The notes beneath the pieces were generated by a model. That model ran no database searches, was not told the origin of the DNA, and saw nothing but the letters and a program-made list of their open reading frames with translations. DNA of 64,000 bases from Alitta virens (Eukaryota; Annelida; Polychaeta; Phyllodocida; Nereididae), in the NCBI GenBank assembly GCA_932294295.1, contig OW028577.1, forward strand, positions 9,320,001-9,384,000. Reading direction: 5' to 3'. Below, one piece after another: positions 45,701 to 58,817 of the stretch (positions within the stretch are counted from its first letter, which is position 1; every line of letters begins with the position of its first letter). The position numbers and the translations under genes are program-made.

Positions 45701-48118
45701 ATAATGGACTATTTCATGACAGTAATAAAATTTATATATATACTTTATATAGACCTTGAAATTCCTTACCACCACTCTTGAACCCTTGATTACCACCTCC
45801 AAAAGCATCGCCTGCCATGCCATACCGGTCAAACTGCGACCTCTTCTGCTCATCTCCTAATATCTAACAATGCAAATTGCAAAAGGGTAATTTTCATGAA
45901 CATTTACAGATCATGCAAACATCACCATAATCAAAATAGTGAAACAACAAATGAACAAAACACACAGAAATAATATTGTAGACTTTGATGCTTACGCAGC
46001 AATATTACTTACTTCATAAGCTTCTGAAACCTCTTGGAATTTCTGAGCAGCATTTGTATCATCTTTGTTCATATCTGGGTGGTATTTCTTGGCAAGCTGG
46101 AATATCAACAGTGTCATATAAAACAGCGCAGGTATGAATAAACCTGTGTCACCCCATGATAGAAAGGATGTATGTACACATAAAGCTAAATTAAATTTAC
46201 CTGATAATAAGCCTGTTTGATATCTTTCTGTGAGGCATTCTTGGAAACTCCCAATATTTCATAGTAGTCTTTATTTGCAAATTCTGTGGCTGTCAGATGG
46301 AAACTTCTTACACCCAATTTGCAGAATTCTGACAAAGAAAAAATAATAAGTCATGGAAAATGTATGAACCTAATTCAGCTCTATCCTACGTATTCCTAAT
46401 CCTATAGCTAGGGATTTATTTAAATATGAATTATGCTGGTCAAGGCCATTGTCATAGGTGTGTGCTAATTAAGTATGATGCTAGTCATTTGAATTACGGT
46501 AGCAGATCGTTTTGGCCTTGAGCTTGTTCGGCCCCGCCAAAACCAGACCATTCGGCCTTTATAGCGGAGTCCATTCAGCTTCATATTTATTTGTATGGGG
46601 GCCGAATCGACCACCAAAAAGGAGACAGTTCGGGCCCCCGTAATTGAGACGTTTCGGCTTAATTCCTGGTTTAAGTGCAATCTTCAATGAAAGAAACCAG
46701 GCCTTTTTCATTCAAACTTGGCACCTTTTATGAGCTATTAATGACTCAGTGGAACCCTTTGATGCCAATCACTGTCTCGCCCCTTGCTGCTTAGGCAAGC
46801 TGGGGTTTTCAAAATTCCCGGGTCCTCTGCAGGGACTGTCCAGTAAAGGGGGTGCATTTTTGTTTATATAAACAGTTTGTTGTACTTCTGCCAGACATTC
46901 ATTTGGTAGACCTTTAAATACTGAACAAGGCATAACTTTTCCCATTAAAATTGTCCAACTATTCACTGAGTTATGACAAATAAAAGCAAAAAATGAGTTA
47001 AATAGGCAAGTTAATCACTTGTTTTTCATTTTAAGATTATAGCAATTCCACAAGAGATCGCAAATGAAAATAACTATATCTAAAGTAAATATGTAGATTG
47101 TGATAACAGCATGGTTTATTGGTGTGTCTAGTTGCGACATAGTGTCAAAATAATGGATTTAGTAATTCATCTTTTCCTCATTTTCTGTTGAGATATTGCT
47201 GTTCGGCCAGCCACCATCATAAAAAAATGAAAACAAGAATTTTTTCTTAAAGGTGAATATCAATTGTAGCTTTTAATTATTTAATTATTATATAATAACA
47301 TATTACCTTGCACATTTAGCGACTTTTTGTCTTTTTTGACATAATGAATATAGCCAAAAATGGGGAAAACAAGGGTAAAGGGGTGAAATTCCACTGAGCA
47401 AAAGTTTATTGTACCCCCAATTAGCATGGTTATAAAAGTGTGAGCGAGCCAGTGATTCTACTTTTGATCTACAAGACTGTTCTCTCCTGTTCTGTTGGCT
47501 CCATGGTTAAACGAGTCCTTTCGGCCGGGCCGAACTGGCCGAAGGCCGAATCGACTAGCATTCTGAATTACAGCACTGGCTTCTAGCAAGAAATTGACAG
47601 ATATATATACAATGTCATGTGCATACATGTGCTAAGACTAGTAAGAGCATGAATCCACACAATCATGCCATTCTTGGGATCCAGAGATGTCAAACTCTGG
47701 ACTGGTGTGGTGAATGAGTGAGATTTGGCCCTTTCCAATCAGTTTACATTAAAATGTTAAAGATTTATTATCTGGTTCTCTTAGAGTGAGACAAATTTAA
47801 TTTAAAATATGAATAGAGGAGTGAGACAGCAACCAAATGAGTGAGATCGACTCACTCAAAATGAGTGATACTTGTCTGGGCCCTGGGCTGGGGGATCCAT
47901 GTGCTTGACCGTGTTGACATTAAAACGCACATGCAGACATATCTAGAAGTTTCTCCCTACTCACCTAATGGTGGCTGATGACAACATTTGGACTGAAATA
48001 AATCATTAAGCTGACGACCGACACATCTAGACAACGCTCTGACATTAGATTTCCCTGAAATACTAGCAATCTGAGGCTGGAAACTTCGACCGAACGACCT
48101 CAAGGTTCTCGTCGCCAT
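42723..48118 (-). CDS. DNAJA3: DNAJA3 / Tid1, mitochondrial DnaJ (Hsp40) co-chaperone, complete
   Basis: Co-chaperone of mitochondrial Hsp70. Exons: 47965-48118, 46201-46328, 46013-46096, 45770-45863, 44890-45026, 44637-44789, 44164-44311, 43956-44020, 43727-43855, 43490-43605, 43300-43397, then either 43066-43160 or 42723-42931. With the proximal exon the protein is 466 aa; with the distal exon it is 504 aa. It has an Arg/Ser-rich N-terminus without acidic residues (mitochondrial presequence), a J domain ([13 protein letters not shown] and HPD), a Gly/Phe region ([11 protein letters not shown]), four zinc motifs ([29 protein letters not shown]) and the C-terminal substrate domain. The ATG at 48116-48118 has a good context (CAATGG). 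The gene is head-to-head with CORO7. Confidence 0.97.
43066..43160 (-). CDS. DNAJA3: Alternative (proximal) terminal exon of DNAJA3
   Basis: Acceptor CAG at 43161-43163, 95 nt, phase matching exon 43300-43397. It encodes an acidic-then-basic tail ending [15 protein letters not shown] and stop TAA. This resembles the DEEGFLSKLKK-type end of a human Tid1 isoform. The distal exon 42723-42931 has the same phase and gives an unrelated 69-residue acidic tail. Confidence 0.85.
45167..45327. repeat. 161-nt foldback in DNAJA3 intron 4
   Basis: Arms of about 65 nt (starting AATAATATTACCAATGAGGG, then CTGACATGGCT and GAGCCCATTGTCAGC) pair with their inverted copies ending at 45327, around a short loop. 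Likely a MITE, and it would form a strong RNA hairpin. Confidence 0.75.
45562..45660. mobile_element. Small pogo/Tigger-like MITE with poly-G core
   Basis: CCCTCATTTATCCACAC at the left is inverted at the right as GTGCGGATAAATGAGGG, and TACAATCAACCCTCATTTATCC lies on the minus strand at the right end. Such ends are typical of pogo/Tigger-like elements. The core is a run of about 17 G. Confidence 0.5.
46478..47561. mobile_element. Possible TIR element with TTCGGCC-rich ends, DNAJA3 intron 1
   Basis: ATGCTAGTC at 46478-46486 is inverted at 47553-47561. Both ends then run into GGCC/TTCGGCC-rich stretches that align after a gap in one arm. The interior is AT-rich with no transposase. Target duplications are not evident. 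Confidence 0.45.
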
Positions 48119-49541
48119 TGCTGTCCATGTGAGTTAGGGAGTTCGGACTTCAAGTTTCCTTGACTAGCTGAACATTACGTAATGGTCCTACTAATGGGTC
48201 GAATATATGTACATACAAAACTAACAAAGGAGTTAATTGCTAATTTAAAAAAAAAGTCAAGTTTTAAAGTCCATTAAAACTTAGGCTAAAATCTTCTAGC
48301 TGTGTCTCAATAACCATTTTCCTAACCAGCATGGGGATTCCCTTCTAATTATAGCACATTGTGCTCACAAGGAATACCCCCTTATAGATCCAACTAGGAA
48401 ATAGGATTCCTAGTGAATGAAGCCGGTTCTGTAAATCTTTCTGTACGGTAAGGTATAGTACTGTCATTTATTGATATTGCAGTAAATGTTGCATGTTATC
48501 AGAAAAGTATCCGCTATCATTACTGCACAAATATGCTGCAGTTCCAGTTACTGTACTAGCTAGTACTGTAGCGGCCCACTGGCAGTGACGCCCACAAAAT
48601 GTAATCCAAATATTATTATTATTTTAGAAATAGTGTCAGTTGTGCAGTTTTATCAGGTGTAATCACTAGAAATACACTGTCACGTATCCTTAAGGCTTAA
48701 TTAGCTTTAATTATTAATTATTTTAAATTACAGTAGCTTCTTTTTGCACTGCATGTGCTCTGATAGAGGAATTAATATAATTGTATATAGACCTATATAA
48801 ATATATGAAAAATAATAAAACAAAAAACCAAATTCCAAAATTACACATCTGGTGCGCTCTTGGTGCCACTTGTTGCAGCATTAGCGTAAACCATGGATGT
48901 ATAATTATACATCCATACGTAAACATGGTAATGGTTAGCAAGGGATGACAAACTGGAGATCATTCTTGTCTCATTCACTTGCATGAAATGATCAAGAACT
49001 TTAATTGTCTTATCAAATATTATCAGTCAGAAATGAGCAATATCGCTTCAACAAGTTTTGTTGCTCCACCTGCTCAGGTAAAGACAGCCTTAATAACTTA
49101 TAATAATAAGCCATGGCCTTACTGCGAGAAACTCTAAGATTTCCATATATAATATCCTTTGTATCTTTTGGCTAGTAATGAGGTTTTTATATCGTAAGAT
49201 CTTTTCTAAAAATGTGTTTCTTTAAATATTCACCTAGATGTCAAACAAAGACTAATTGACTTGTTTTCTGGTAGCATATTGTTAGTGTGTGGTGAACCAG
49301 TATGGTGTGGTACAATTGTATCAGAAAGCTGTACATTTGTTGTGTAGGCTTTCATATGATACCCATTTTCCCGCTGGCAAAAACGGATCATTTAGGCTTA
49401 GGTATTCATCATGACATTTTACAGGCTTCCATCATATTGAACTGAAGGGGTAGGTCCTTCAAGAATTTTGGGAATATTTTGTGAAATGAAAGTTTAATAA
49501 TATAATCTGTGCATGCTTATTAAATCTTTCCAGGTCTTATA
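48119..49541. promoter_or_regulatory. Divergent DNAJA3/CORO7 intergenic promoter region
   Basis: 1.4 kb between the two ATGs, which point away from each other. It should hold both promoters and the CORO7 5'UTR. A likely CORO7 leader donor is CAG/GTAAAG at about 49078, and the acceptor is at 49531-49533. No TATA box or CpG island was identified with confidence. Confidence 0.5.
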
Positions 49542-52500
49542 ATGTGGCGCTTCCAAGCCTCAAAATACAAGAATGCTGCACCAAAAATACCCAAGAAAGA
49601 GGTAAAAATGTTATTGTTAAAACAATACATAACTCTGATGTAAAATTTTCTTCGAGCAATTTAACAAAAACTTTCTATAAAAAATTTAAGAAAAAAATCC
49701 CAGCTGTTCCTGGTATGTTCTAGGTTTATTGTATTGTATTATTGAATAAAGCTACTCTTCCCAAAGGCTTAATAAGATGCTGCTTTAGGTATACTAATTT
49801 ACTGATTTAGGATACTATTTTCAGGAAAGCATCAATGATTTAAGAGTTGGTACTGTTCAGTCTCAAGGTTATCACATCAAAGCAAGCAATAAATATATTG
49901 TATTTGATGCCGAGTCTGGAGGTAAGTTTTTTTTTTAAACACATTGTTTTGGCATTAATGATGACTGGTGGCCTCAGAACATGCAGAACTAAATTTAAAG
50001 TTATTTTGAGACCACCAGTTTTATGAAACTAATGGGTGAGATGAGTGATATGATGACCAAAAATAAAATAAAATAAATTAACTAGTTTTGAATAAAGTTC
50101 TCTTATAGATTTTCAAATGCTCATGGTCCTTGTATAAACTGTATAATGATTGGCAGGTGGAGGCAACCTAGGTGTTTTGCCATTGGATGTAAGAGGCAGA
50201 ATCAGGGAAGTTGAAGTGATCCAGGCTCATTCAGGTACTTTAATACAAATTACTGACACTTTTAGTCTTTTATGGTATTTGTATATCTTATAATTTCATT
50301 GATTAACATAGTTTGGGATTTTATCGAGTAGTTCCTTTTCGATGCAGATGCAGTGACAGACTACGACTTCAGCCCATTTAATGACTGCTTACTGGCTACA
50401 GGGTCCCAGGACTGCAATGTAAGTGAAAACTAACTAATCCTTTCCATGTCAACTGATTAGACATTGATATATACCATTTACACTCGGCGACATTGAACGT
50501 TGCCATGACATCAAAATTCACCCACAAACACAGTTACACACCTTGAAACTTCATAATGTATGACAAAACGAACTCTCCATATCATTTGACATACAATGTT
50601 GTAAGACTTTAGCCGGCATCTTAAGAGCCAGCTACAGGTGTTTGTGATAGTTTGTTAGGAGTGGCGAATTTCGATGTCGTGTTGAAAATCAATGTTGCTG
50701 AGTTTACCAAAGCTTTTAAGATTCATGGTTAGGAAACATGCAACAACATTTAATTCTGCGTACATTTCCTCAGGGCTCACAGAACCAAAAATAGATGCAA
50801 AGTAAAATTCATAGGTAAACAATAATATTATGTCATTCCTCTTCAGGTCCGATTATGGAGCATTCCAGAAGATGGAATGAAAGGTCCCATTTGCAATCCT
50901 GATCTCACTATTAGTAGAGAGGAGAAGAAAGTAGAGAATGTTTTGTGGAATCCAGCTGCTGAAAGCATCATTGCCGTGTCTTCCCATAACGTTGTAAAAG
51001 TTTATGACATCAACAGTCGCCAACCAAAATACAGTGAGTATCTTCAGAATTTTTGTATCTAGCATACCTTGTTTTAAGCATACGCAGTGTAAGATAAGAT
51101 GAGATAAAGTTTGTTCATAGTTGGTGATGATTGACAACAATAAAACACTTCATTTATAAAGCTTTTTTTTTTTTTTAACTGTAAGTCGAAAACAAGTTTT
51201 GTCTTTTTGTTGACGGTTTCTTGCAAAAATAATTCAGTTGTTGATAAAACTGTATTATGCTCTCCTTTGATACAACATTTTCTAAAATTCTTGGCGTTAG
51301 ATGGACACAAAATTGTAAATTTATTTGTTATTTCCTCAGATGGCAATGTACACGATGACCAACTCCACAGTTTATCATGGAACCCAGAGGGAAGCTTACT
51401 GGCCACCTCAGCGAAGGACAGAAAGGTCAAAGTTATTGACCCTAGGGCAAACAAAGTGGCTCAGGTTAGTGAATGTACAGTTTATTAAAATATTCATTTT
51501 GATGGTTGATTATTTTGCCTACTGAAGACTGAAAATGTTGTGCAAATTAAATAACTTTTGTATTAACAGGAAGCAGTCGGTCATGACAATGCCAAGAATT
51601 CCAACGTGTTATGGTTAGGTGACAAAGGAATGATCCTGACTGCTGGTTTTGACATGGTGAGCATTGCGAAAAGCAGTTAAATGATATTCCAAAGCTTAAT
51701 TTATTCCCATTTAGTAACATTTTTATTTGATTGATACCCTATAGGCATTTCTTTCTTTTTTGCATTGTTAGATGAAAACCAGAGAACTGAAAGTGCGAGA
51801 CTGCCGAAACATCAGTCAAGTTATGCAGACATTTTCCATTGACAGTTCTACTGGGTAAAATCACTTACCTTCTGATGATACCTTTCTAAGGAATCTGCTT
51901 CCCTTATGATGTATTTGTTATTATTATGAATATTAATCATTTCAGGCATTTGATGCCCATATATGACCCTGACACAGGCATGCTCTTTGTTGCTGGGAAG
52001 GTATGTAATTCTGTGGTATTTTGATAAACATGACATTTTGTATTTATGTGTTTGGTATGAACAGCTGAGGGTCATTTGTTAATTTGTAGGGTGACACCCG
52101 ACTGCGTTTCTTGGAGGTGGGCAGCAAGGACCCATACCTCACTGAAGGTAAATTTCACAAATACAAAACCACTTATGGTTTCCATTCTAAACGGCCAATT
52201 CCACATTGGCCAGCTCTGGGTGTCAAGTTTGATATGGAGTGCCTGTGCACATTATGGCACATACTCTTCATGAGCTACATCAATAATGATTGCATGGAAC
52301 ATGAAATTGGAAGTGCTAATGTCTATGCTGAGGCAGGTAAAAGACTCCACCCATGGGGTAAATGTGTAACAAATTAGGCGACGGTTTTTTGATCTTTTGT
52401 TTCTCGACACCGCCGGCCAAATTTTTGCAGTGCCGCTCAATTGATAAATCAACAATTGTCTGGGCAAATATGTGTATTTTATCTCAAAGTTTCACATCAC

Positions 52501-55500
52501 ATGTGTTAATTTATGAAGAAGAAAAAACACTTTCTGGGGTTTTTTAAATTTATTTTCCGACTGACCGTCTTATAAAAAACGCCGAGAAAGTTCCGAGAAA
52601 CATAAGATAAAAAAACCGTGGCCTTACCGACATAGTGTGGACTCCAGATCTTATTATTTTATCATTACGTCTGCCTCTGGCAGCTGTTTATATTAGCTGG
52701 CTAAACCTCAGACCAGTAGAATTGGGACATTAAATGCATCGGGTGATCTGAATTCAGTAACATTACTGTTTGTATAATAGAATTTAAGTATTTTGTCCAC
52801 ATGCAAGTTCATCTTGACATTATAATTGTTTTGTATTGCAGCAAACTCTAGTGGTGTGGATCAAATTGTTGGATTGTGTTCGGTTCCTAAGGGGTCCATG
52901 GATGTCATGAAATGTGAAGTCAACAGGATCCTTGTCTTGACTAAATCATCCATTGTTCCCCTTTCTTATCTTGTTCCAAGAAAGGTATACAAAAATATTA
53001 TGTTTGCATCTAGTAGTAGTGCCGCATTAACTTTCATTAATTCTAAAGTCTGTAGCTTGTAATTAGTGTGAGTTTGGTTGTATTTTTGCAGTCCTACTCA
53101 GAGTACCATGAAGACCTTTTTCCTGACACTGCTGCAGATGTACCAAGCATGACTGCCCAAGAATGGCTTAATGGTGAAAACAAACCAGTATGTATAGATA
53201 TTAGTCATAAACCATTAGCTTGCTTCAAAATTAACTTATTAAAAAAAACTTGATTCAGTAAGTGTATTTTGTGCATTTAGGTTGTGTAGAATAGATGTGA
53301 GACATATGTAGTTCCCAGGTAAGCTCTCAGTATCAGCGTACATTTCCACACACAAATATTTTAATTTTGTTTATGGTGGCAGATGCAATTGACTCCAAAA
53401 CATTTCTCAAAAATTATGGTTTTGTTCAATCTCGGAAACAGTTGAACTGGATACCGTTTTATTCAAGGTACTCAAGATGAGTTTGAACCCAAGTAAGAGA
53501 GGAAGCAAGGTCAAGGCTGTTCAGGGTGTAGCCAGAGCACCCACACAAGTTGCATCACCTGCCCCATCAACTAAGACCACTCCGAGTAAATTAGTGCCAG
53601 AGAAATCTTCAGGAGATGCCCGACCCAAGGTATTTCCTTATCCTATCTGCATGAATGTTTTTCTGTTCTTGTGTAGTTTTGCATAGTGGATTATGCATTG
53701 CTAGCTGTAAAAAATCGGACTGTCTAAATATTGAAAGGATCAAGTTTTAAAGAAGTCATGTGTATTTGGCATCATTGGATCATAGTGTACCGTGGCATCT
53801 TTGCAGCCATTTTTAGCAGTGTGTCCACCAAAACCTAAAATGCCAGAACCTCCTCCAGCACAGTCAAAACCAGTTGCTCATGTCAAACCTACGCCATCAG
53901 CAAATAAACCCAAACCTTTCTCAGGTAAGACCTTAAAGTAGTATCTTTAAAATAGAGTCTGACATTTTGGTATTTTTTCATGATTGGACTGTTACTCCCT
54001 GTCATCACAAGATTGTATTAAAAAAATGTAGCTTTCTTTACAATTAGGAACTCAGAGGCTCAAGTACCGGTTTGTAAAAGGAACAACACTGCACAAGAGT
54101 CTTCATGTTGAGAATGTAAAGAACATCAGTAAGACAATCCCAGGAGAAAGTGACCTGTTCTATGCCAACACCGAGCGTTGCGCTGTCCCGTTAGGTGGGC
54201 CTGCAGGTCTTGTAGCTGTTTTTGAGGTATAACTGTCTTTTTTTAATCGAATATTATTATTATTATTATTATACCACATTTTGCAGTGCCTCTTTTACAC
54301 TGACGCATGCTCAGAGGCACTTTACAATGAAATTGACTATAGTTGAATGTAACAAAATATTCAAACAATTGATATAAACGTAATTTTGTAGTGTATTTGG
54401 AAATGTGCAGTTTACTACGTAATTTTCCAAAATTTTATTAGTTTATAGCCACCAGTAGGTATTATAAGCTCTGCCCAGGGCAATTTTATTCATATTAGGG
54501 CAGTGAAAACAGGCCACTGAAATTATATTTACTTTATCAGTTTCTGTGGTATTGTCTGTGCATCTAGGTGGCCTCAACTACACTGTTTGGAAATTATGTG
54601 ATCGATCTTAATAACAAAACTATTGAGTATATTTTTCAGCTGTCCAAGCCAGGTCGTCTTCCTGAAACTGGTGTACCCTGTGTTCAGAATGGCTCCATTG
54701 TCATGGATATGGCATGGAACCCTTTCAATAACAGACAACTTGTTACAGGTATTCTATTGTACAGTGAATACACTTAATCTTCAGTAATGCTCCATGCAGC
54801 TGCTTTGTATGTACATATTAAAATCTACAATTCTTTTTTAATATTTCAGCCTGTGACGATGCTAAAATACGATTATGGGACATTCCAGAAGGTGGAATTG
54901 ATGGAACAATGACCGAATGCACCGAAAGTCTTTCAGGCATGAAAAATTTCAATATCTAATTTATTTTTCTGAAGATATTATGCCAATTTGTTTCTCTCAG
55001 GAATGAGAAAAAACTTACTTTATTTAATAACAGGTCACACTGAAAAGATATATTTTGTGAAGTTCCATCCGTTGGCGTCTGACATTCTTGTGTCTGCATC
55101 CTACGACATGACAGTGAAAATCTGGGAATTAACGGAGAAGGAAGAATGGATAACGCTGACTGGCCACACTGACACAGTATGTTTCGGCTTACTTTATATG
55201 CATATGGTACAAATTTGTGTAGTTGCTCACATTCATTTCTTAATTAACTGATAATTTAAATTATTCTGACATTTTCACAGATATTTTGTGCTGCTTGGAG
55301 TTCAGATGGAAAGAAGCTTGCAACAGTTTGTAAAGATGGAAAAATTAGGATATATGATCCTCGAAAGTCCTCAGATCCCATTTCAGTAAGTTTAATTCAA
55401 CATATATACAATATGTCCTTTTTTCTGTTTTTGTCAGTCATTCTCATCTTATAGCATTTAAACCAGGCATTAAGAAGTAAGTGTTGGAAGAAATTGTTAA

Positions 55501-58479
55501 TTCTGATTGATTACATAATTGTTTGAAGTCACCCTGTCAGGGATGTCATCAGTTGTCTTGCTAATATAGTATTACGATCCAGGGGTACACAACTACCTCG
55601 CCTACTAGCACTTGGCTGGTGGGCAGCTGCTCTTTAGCTTACTGTCAGAGTGCAGGAAAGTTGCACACAAGACTAATAATGGTACTTAGTTTAAGTATTA
55701 TAATAAGACCCAATGGTTATGTGGTATTTTTTTATATTCCCCACGAGTGGACAGATTGGCCAGGATTCACGAGTGGCGTTAGCCACGAGTGAATTCTGAA
55801 GCCAATCTGTCCACAAGTGAGGGAATATAAAAATATACCACATATCCACTTGGGTCTTATTTATACCCCACAATTTTCACTTTTAGTTGAGCTGCCTGGC
55901 TATGCATTCATGTAGTATAGAAAAAATTCATGAATATTAATTTTTGCCATTGACAAATCAGAGCATTGCATAACTGTCAACAACGTCATCACCTCAAAAC
56001 TTTCTGGGACATTTTCACATTAATAAAAAAAATTACGAAATCATATTTACAAACCAGTTGTTAAATATTTCTTGTCAGAATTGTTTTTTATACTAGATTT
56101 GGATAGAAAATGTTTTATTGTTCAGTAATATTAGATTGTATTACTGAAGCGATGACACTCCTGTGGTGTTGCCCATAGCAACACAGCCACACAATAGCTT
56201 GTTTCTGTGGACTGAACAGACCATTGACTTTCTGTTACGTTTTTTGGTCCTGGAATCGTTAATTCTTGTCCGATTTCAAAAATTCTAACCTTTTTAGAGA
56301 GCTGACAATTTTATCTTTTGAATTGTGGTAAAATTGTGACTCCGAATATTGTTTTAAAGCGGCGGCGCTAGTTTAAACGGCGAAGCGCTTAGCTGCAAAA
56401 AGTGATTTTTTTGTCATTGGCCTGCCATACATAGAAGTATGTGGTATACATTTCCCATCCTTGTAAGGTAAGCCATGTAGTATACACATGTATACCACAT
56501 AGGCTATACCACATGGCTTTTCTATGTGGTATACAACTGATTGTGGGGTATAAGACTAGTAAGCAGTTTCCTTATTTTTGGACTGACCTAAAAACTTCAA
56601 TTGTTTATTATACAGGAAGGGACTGGGCCAGATGGTAGCAGGGGAGCCAGAGTGGTTTGGGTGTGCAATGATGCTTGCGTACTTGTTACTGGATTTGACA
56701 GGTCAGTTGTGCAGTTTCTGTGACTTAAGTAGCATTGCCAATGAGCAAAACACATGGCTTGAACAATACACATGGTTGTCTTTTATTTCAGAATGAGCAC
56801 AAGAGTATTGGTTCTATACGACAGTTTCAATTTGGCAAAGAGGTTCAAGCAGGTGGAACTGGATGTTTCGCCCGCGATCATTGTGCCCCATTATGATGAA
56901 GACAGTTCCACAATATTTGCAACTGGAAGGGTATGTGTAATGTGGCATTTCTTTGTTATAAAATATCTTTTGCTTCTAGGTCTTTCAACAACTACATATT
57001 TAAGCCACATAAAATATGCCTGTATGCCGTCAAATGCAGGTTCTTGTGAAATTTTCAACATGTTGGATTCAAATAAATGATTGACTTTTGAATTTTCCAG
57101 GGTGATGCCACAGTGTACACATTCGAAGTTTCAAGACAAGATCCTTACATCTCTCATTTGTCACATTTTAAACCTGATGGAGTTCATCAGGCTATTTCAT
57201 TTTTACCTAAGAAAGAATGTGATATCAAAAAAGTAGAATTTGCAAAAGCTTGGCGACTAACACCAAATTCTGTGGAGCCAGTGTCTTTTACAGTGCCAAG
57301 AGTTAAGGTAGGTAGCTGCATACTAAAATTATGACATTATCATTTTTGACTAGTGTTTTCTGTTGTCATCTGTTGTATGAAGAAGTTAAAAATGTTGAAT
57401 GTCTCATCTTTTTGTAGTTAGAGTACTTCCAAGATGACCTATTTCCAGACACTAAGGTCATTTGGGAGCCTACAATGACTGGTGCCGAATGGCTCTCTGG
57501 AGTGAACCGACTGCCTAAAGAAATATCACTGCATCCAGCTGATATGAAACCATGTAAGCTTTTATTTTCTCTCACAAATCCATGTGGCCCACGCATAAAA
57601 TTTGTTATCTATAGATGAAATAAGCATACGCTCTTAGTGTGCCATATTTTCACAATCTTCAATCTTGAGGGTGCTCATTTCATCTGGGTGCAATGAGCCC
57701 TGACTAAAATTAAATTTTTTAGATTTATTTGGCTCTTCCCTCCAACCTACCATTTCTGGCTATGAGCTGATAGAGCTTCAGACTATAAGGTTTAGTCATA
57801 CAGTTACATGTACAAGGTTTTTGTCATTTTCATTGCAGTAAGTGAAGTTCCAGTGGAAGCTCCAAAACCTAAGAAATTTGAAAGTTACAACCCAGAGACA
57901 TATAAGACAGATGAAGAAAAGAAAGAAGAGGTAAATGCATGTAATTATTACAGTAAAGCTGTACTGCAAACACGTTGACTTTTTTTATATATGGCTATAC
58001 ATGTGTGAGCACTTGGGCTTTGTATCTGTAGTGATATGCTCATTATATATCAGTACATTGTATTACCAGTTGTGTTAATTGTATTAGGTGCTCAAATATA
58101 CATATCTTTGTTTTCATGCTTTAGTTTCTTTGCATTTGTATTCACTATTGCTTAGCATTTGCTTATATTCACTTGACCCGGAGCTTGGGCACCATGAGCG
58201 GCAAAGGCTTCATGGTTTGTCGATGTAAATGCTGTACATAATTTTTGTACGTTTTATTTCATGCCTTTATTTTATTTGTGTTTTCAGTTATTAAGTGCAA
58301 TGAATGCAAAACTGGAGTTGAGTGATGCTCCTCTTCCACAAGAGCAGTTTCAAGGTGTTGATGATGATGAATGGGTAAGATTAAAATTATATTAAATTAA
58401 GCTGTCACATTAACAACTAATGATGACTTTGACCGATTAAAAATAAAACAAATTTACTTTTGGTTTGCAGGATGACTGA
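49542..58479 (+). CDS. CORO7: Coronin-7 (tandem-propeller coronin, POD-1 type), complete
   Basis: Golgi-associated coronin linking trafficking and F-actin. Exons: 49542-49601, 49825-49921, 50157-50234, 50348-50418, 50847-51033, 51340-51464, 51570-51656, 51772-51854, 51945-52000, 52090-52147, 52842-52984, 53092-53187, 53468-53629, 53807-53924, 54048-54226, 54640-54748, 54850-54935, 55034-55176, 55281-55385, 56616-56701, 56792-56930, 57101-57307, 57418-57553, 57839-57930, 58288-58374, 58471-58479. The sum is 2799 nt, giving 932 aa (human 925). The start MWRFQASKYKN matches coronin N-termini. There are two WD40 propellers, each ending in a (H/Q)xDLFPDT coronin signature, a Pro/Lys-rich linker (about 53807-53924), and the acidic C-terminus FQGVDDDEWDD. 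One GC donor is proposed at 54936-54937. Confidence 0.97.
50479..50706. mobile_element. MITE-like foldback in CORO7 intron 4
   Basis: The left arm (ACTCGGCGACATTGA, then ATGACATCAAAATTCACC) and right arm (reverse complement of ACTCAGCAACATTGA, then ACGACATCGAAATTCGCC) pair imperfectly over about 45 nt. Non-coding. Confidence 0.55.
55702..55861. repeat. 160-nt near-perfect palindrome in CORO7 intron 19
   Basis: The outer arm AATAAGACCCAA, middle TATGTGGTAT and ACAGATTGGC, and inner ATTCACGAGTGGC each pair with an inverted copy around a GTTA loop at 55778-55781. Confidence 0.8.
55862..56552. mobile_element. TIR element abutting the palindrome
   Basis: TATACCCCACAAT at 55862-55874 is inverted at 56540-56552, with a GTCTTAT-like extension just outside both ends. 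The right part has several TATGTGGTATAC palindromes. No ORF of note. Confidence 0.5.
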
Positions 58480-58811
58480 TGGGATGGTCAACCCACTAAC
58501 TGGAGTCATTTCCAAAAACAGCTATCAGCCATTTCTCTCAGTGCAGTGCTCATCTCTTATATTTGCAGCCTGAGATATTACCCTTTTAGTTTTGCCAATG
58601 ATATACATCTATATATAATTTTGTCTGTATTTATGTTATACATATATTTATATACACCTTTTTGTCAGCCACAAACAAGAGCTGGACTCAGGTCCCTTCT
58701 AAGGTTATTTGAAATGCCATATTTGTTTCCAACTATTCATTCCATTTTGTGTGCAATATACTTGAATGATTGTTTGATTTATACCATTCTCAGTTGACAA
58801 TATTTTTTTAC

Positions 58812-58817
58812 AATAAA
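58812..58817 (+). terminator. CORO7 poly(A) signal AATAAA
   Basis: Canonical hexamer 333 nt after the stop codon, giving a 3'UTR of about 350 nt. The ORFs at 58546-58797 and 58770-59165 overlap this UTR and are not genes. Confidence 0.6.
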
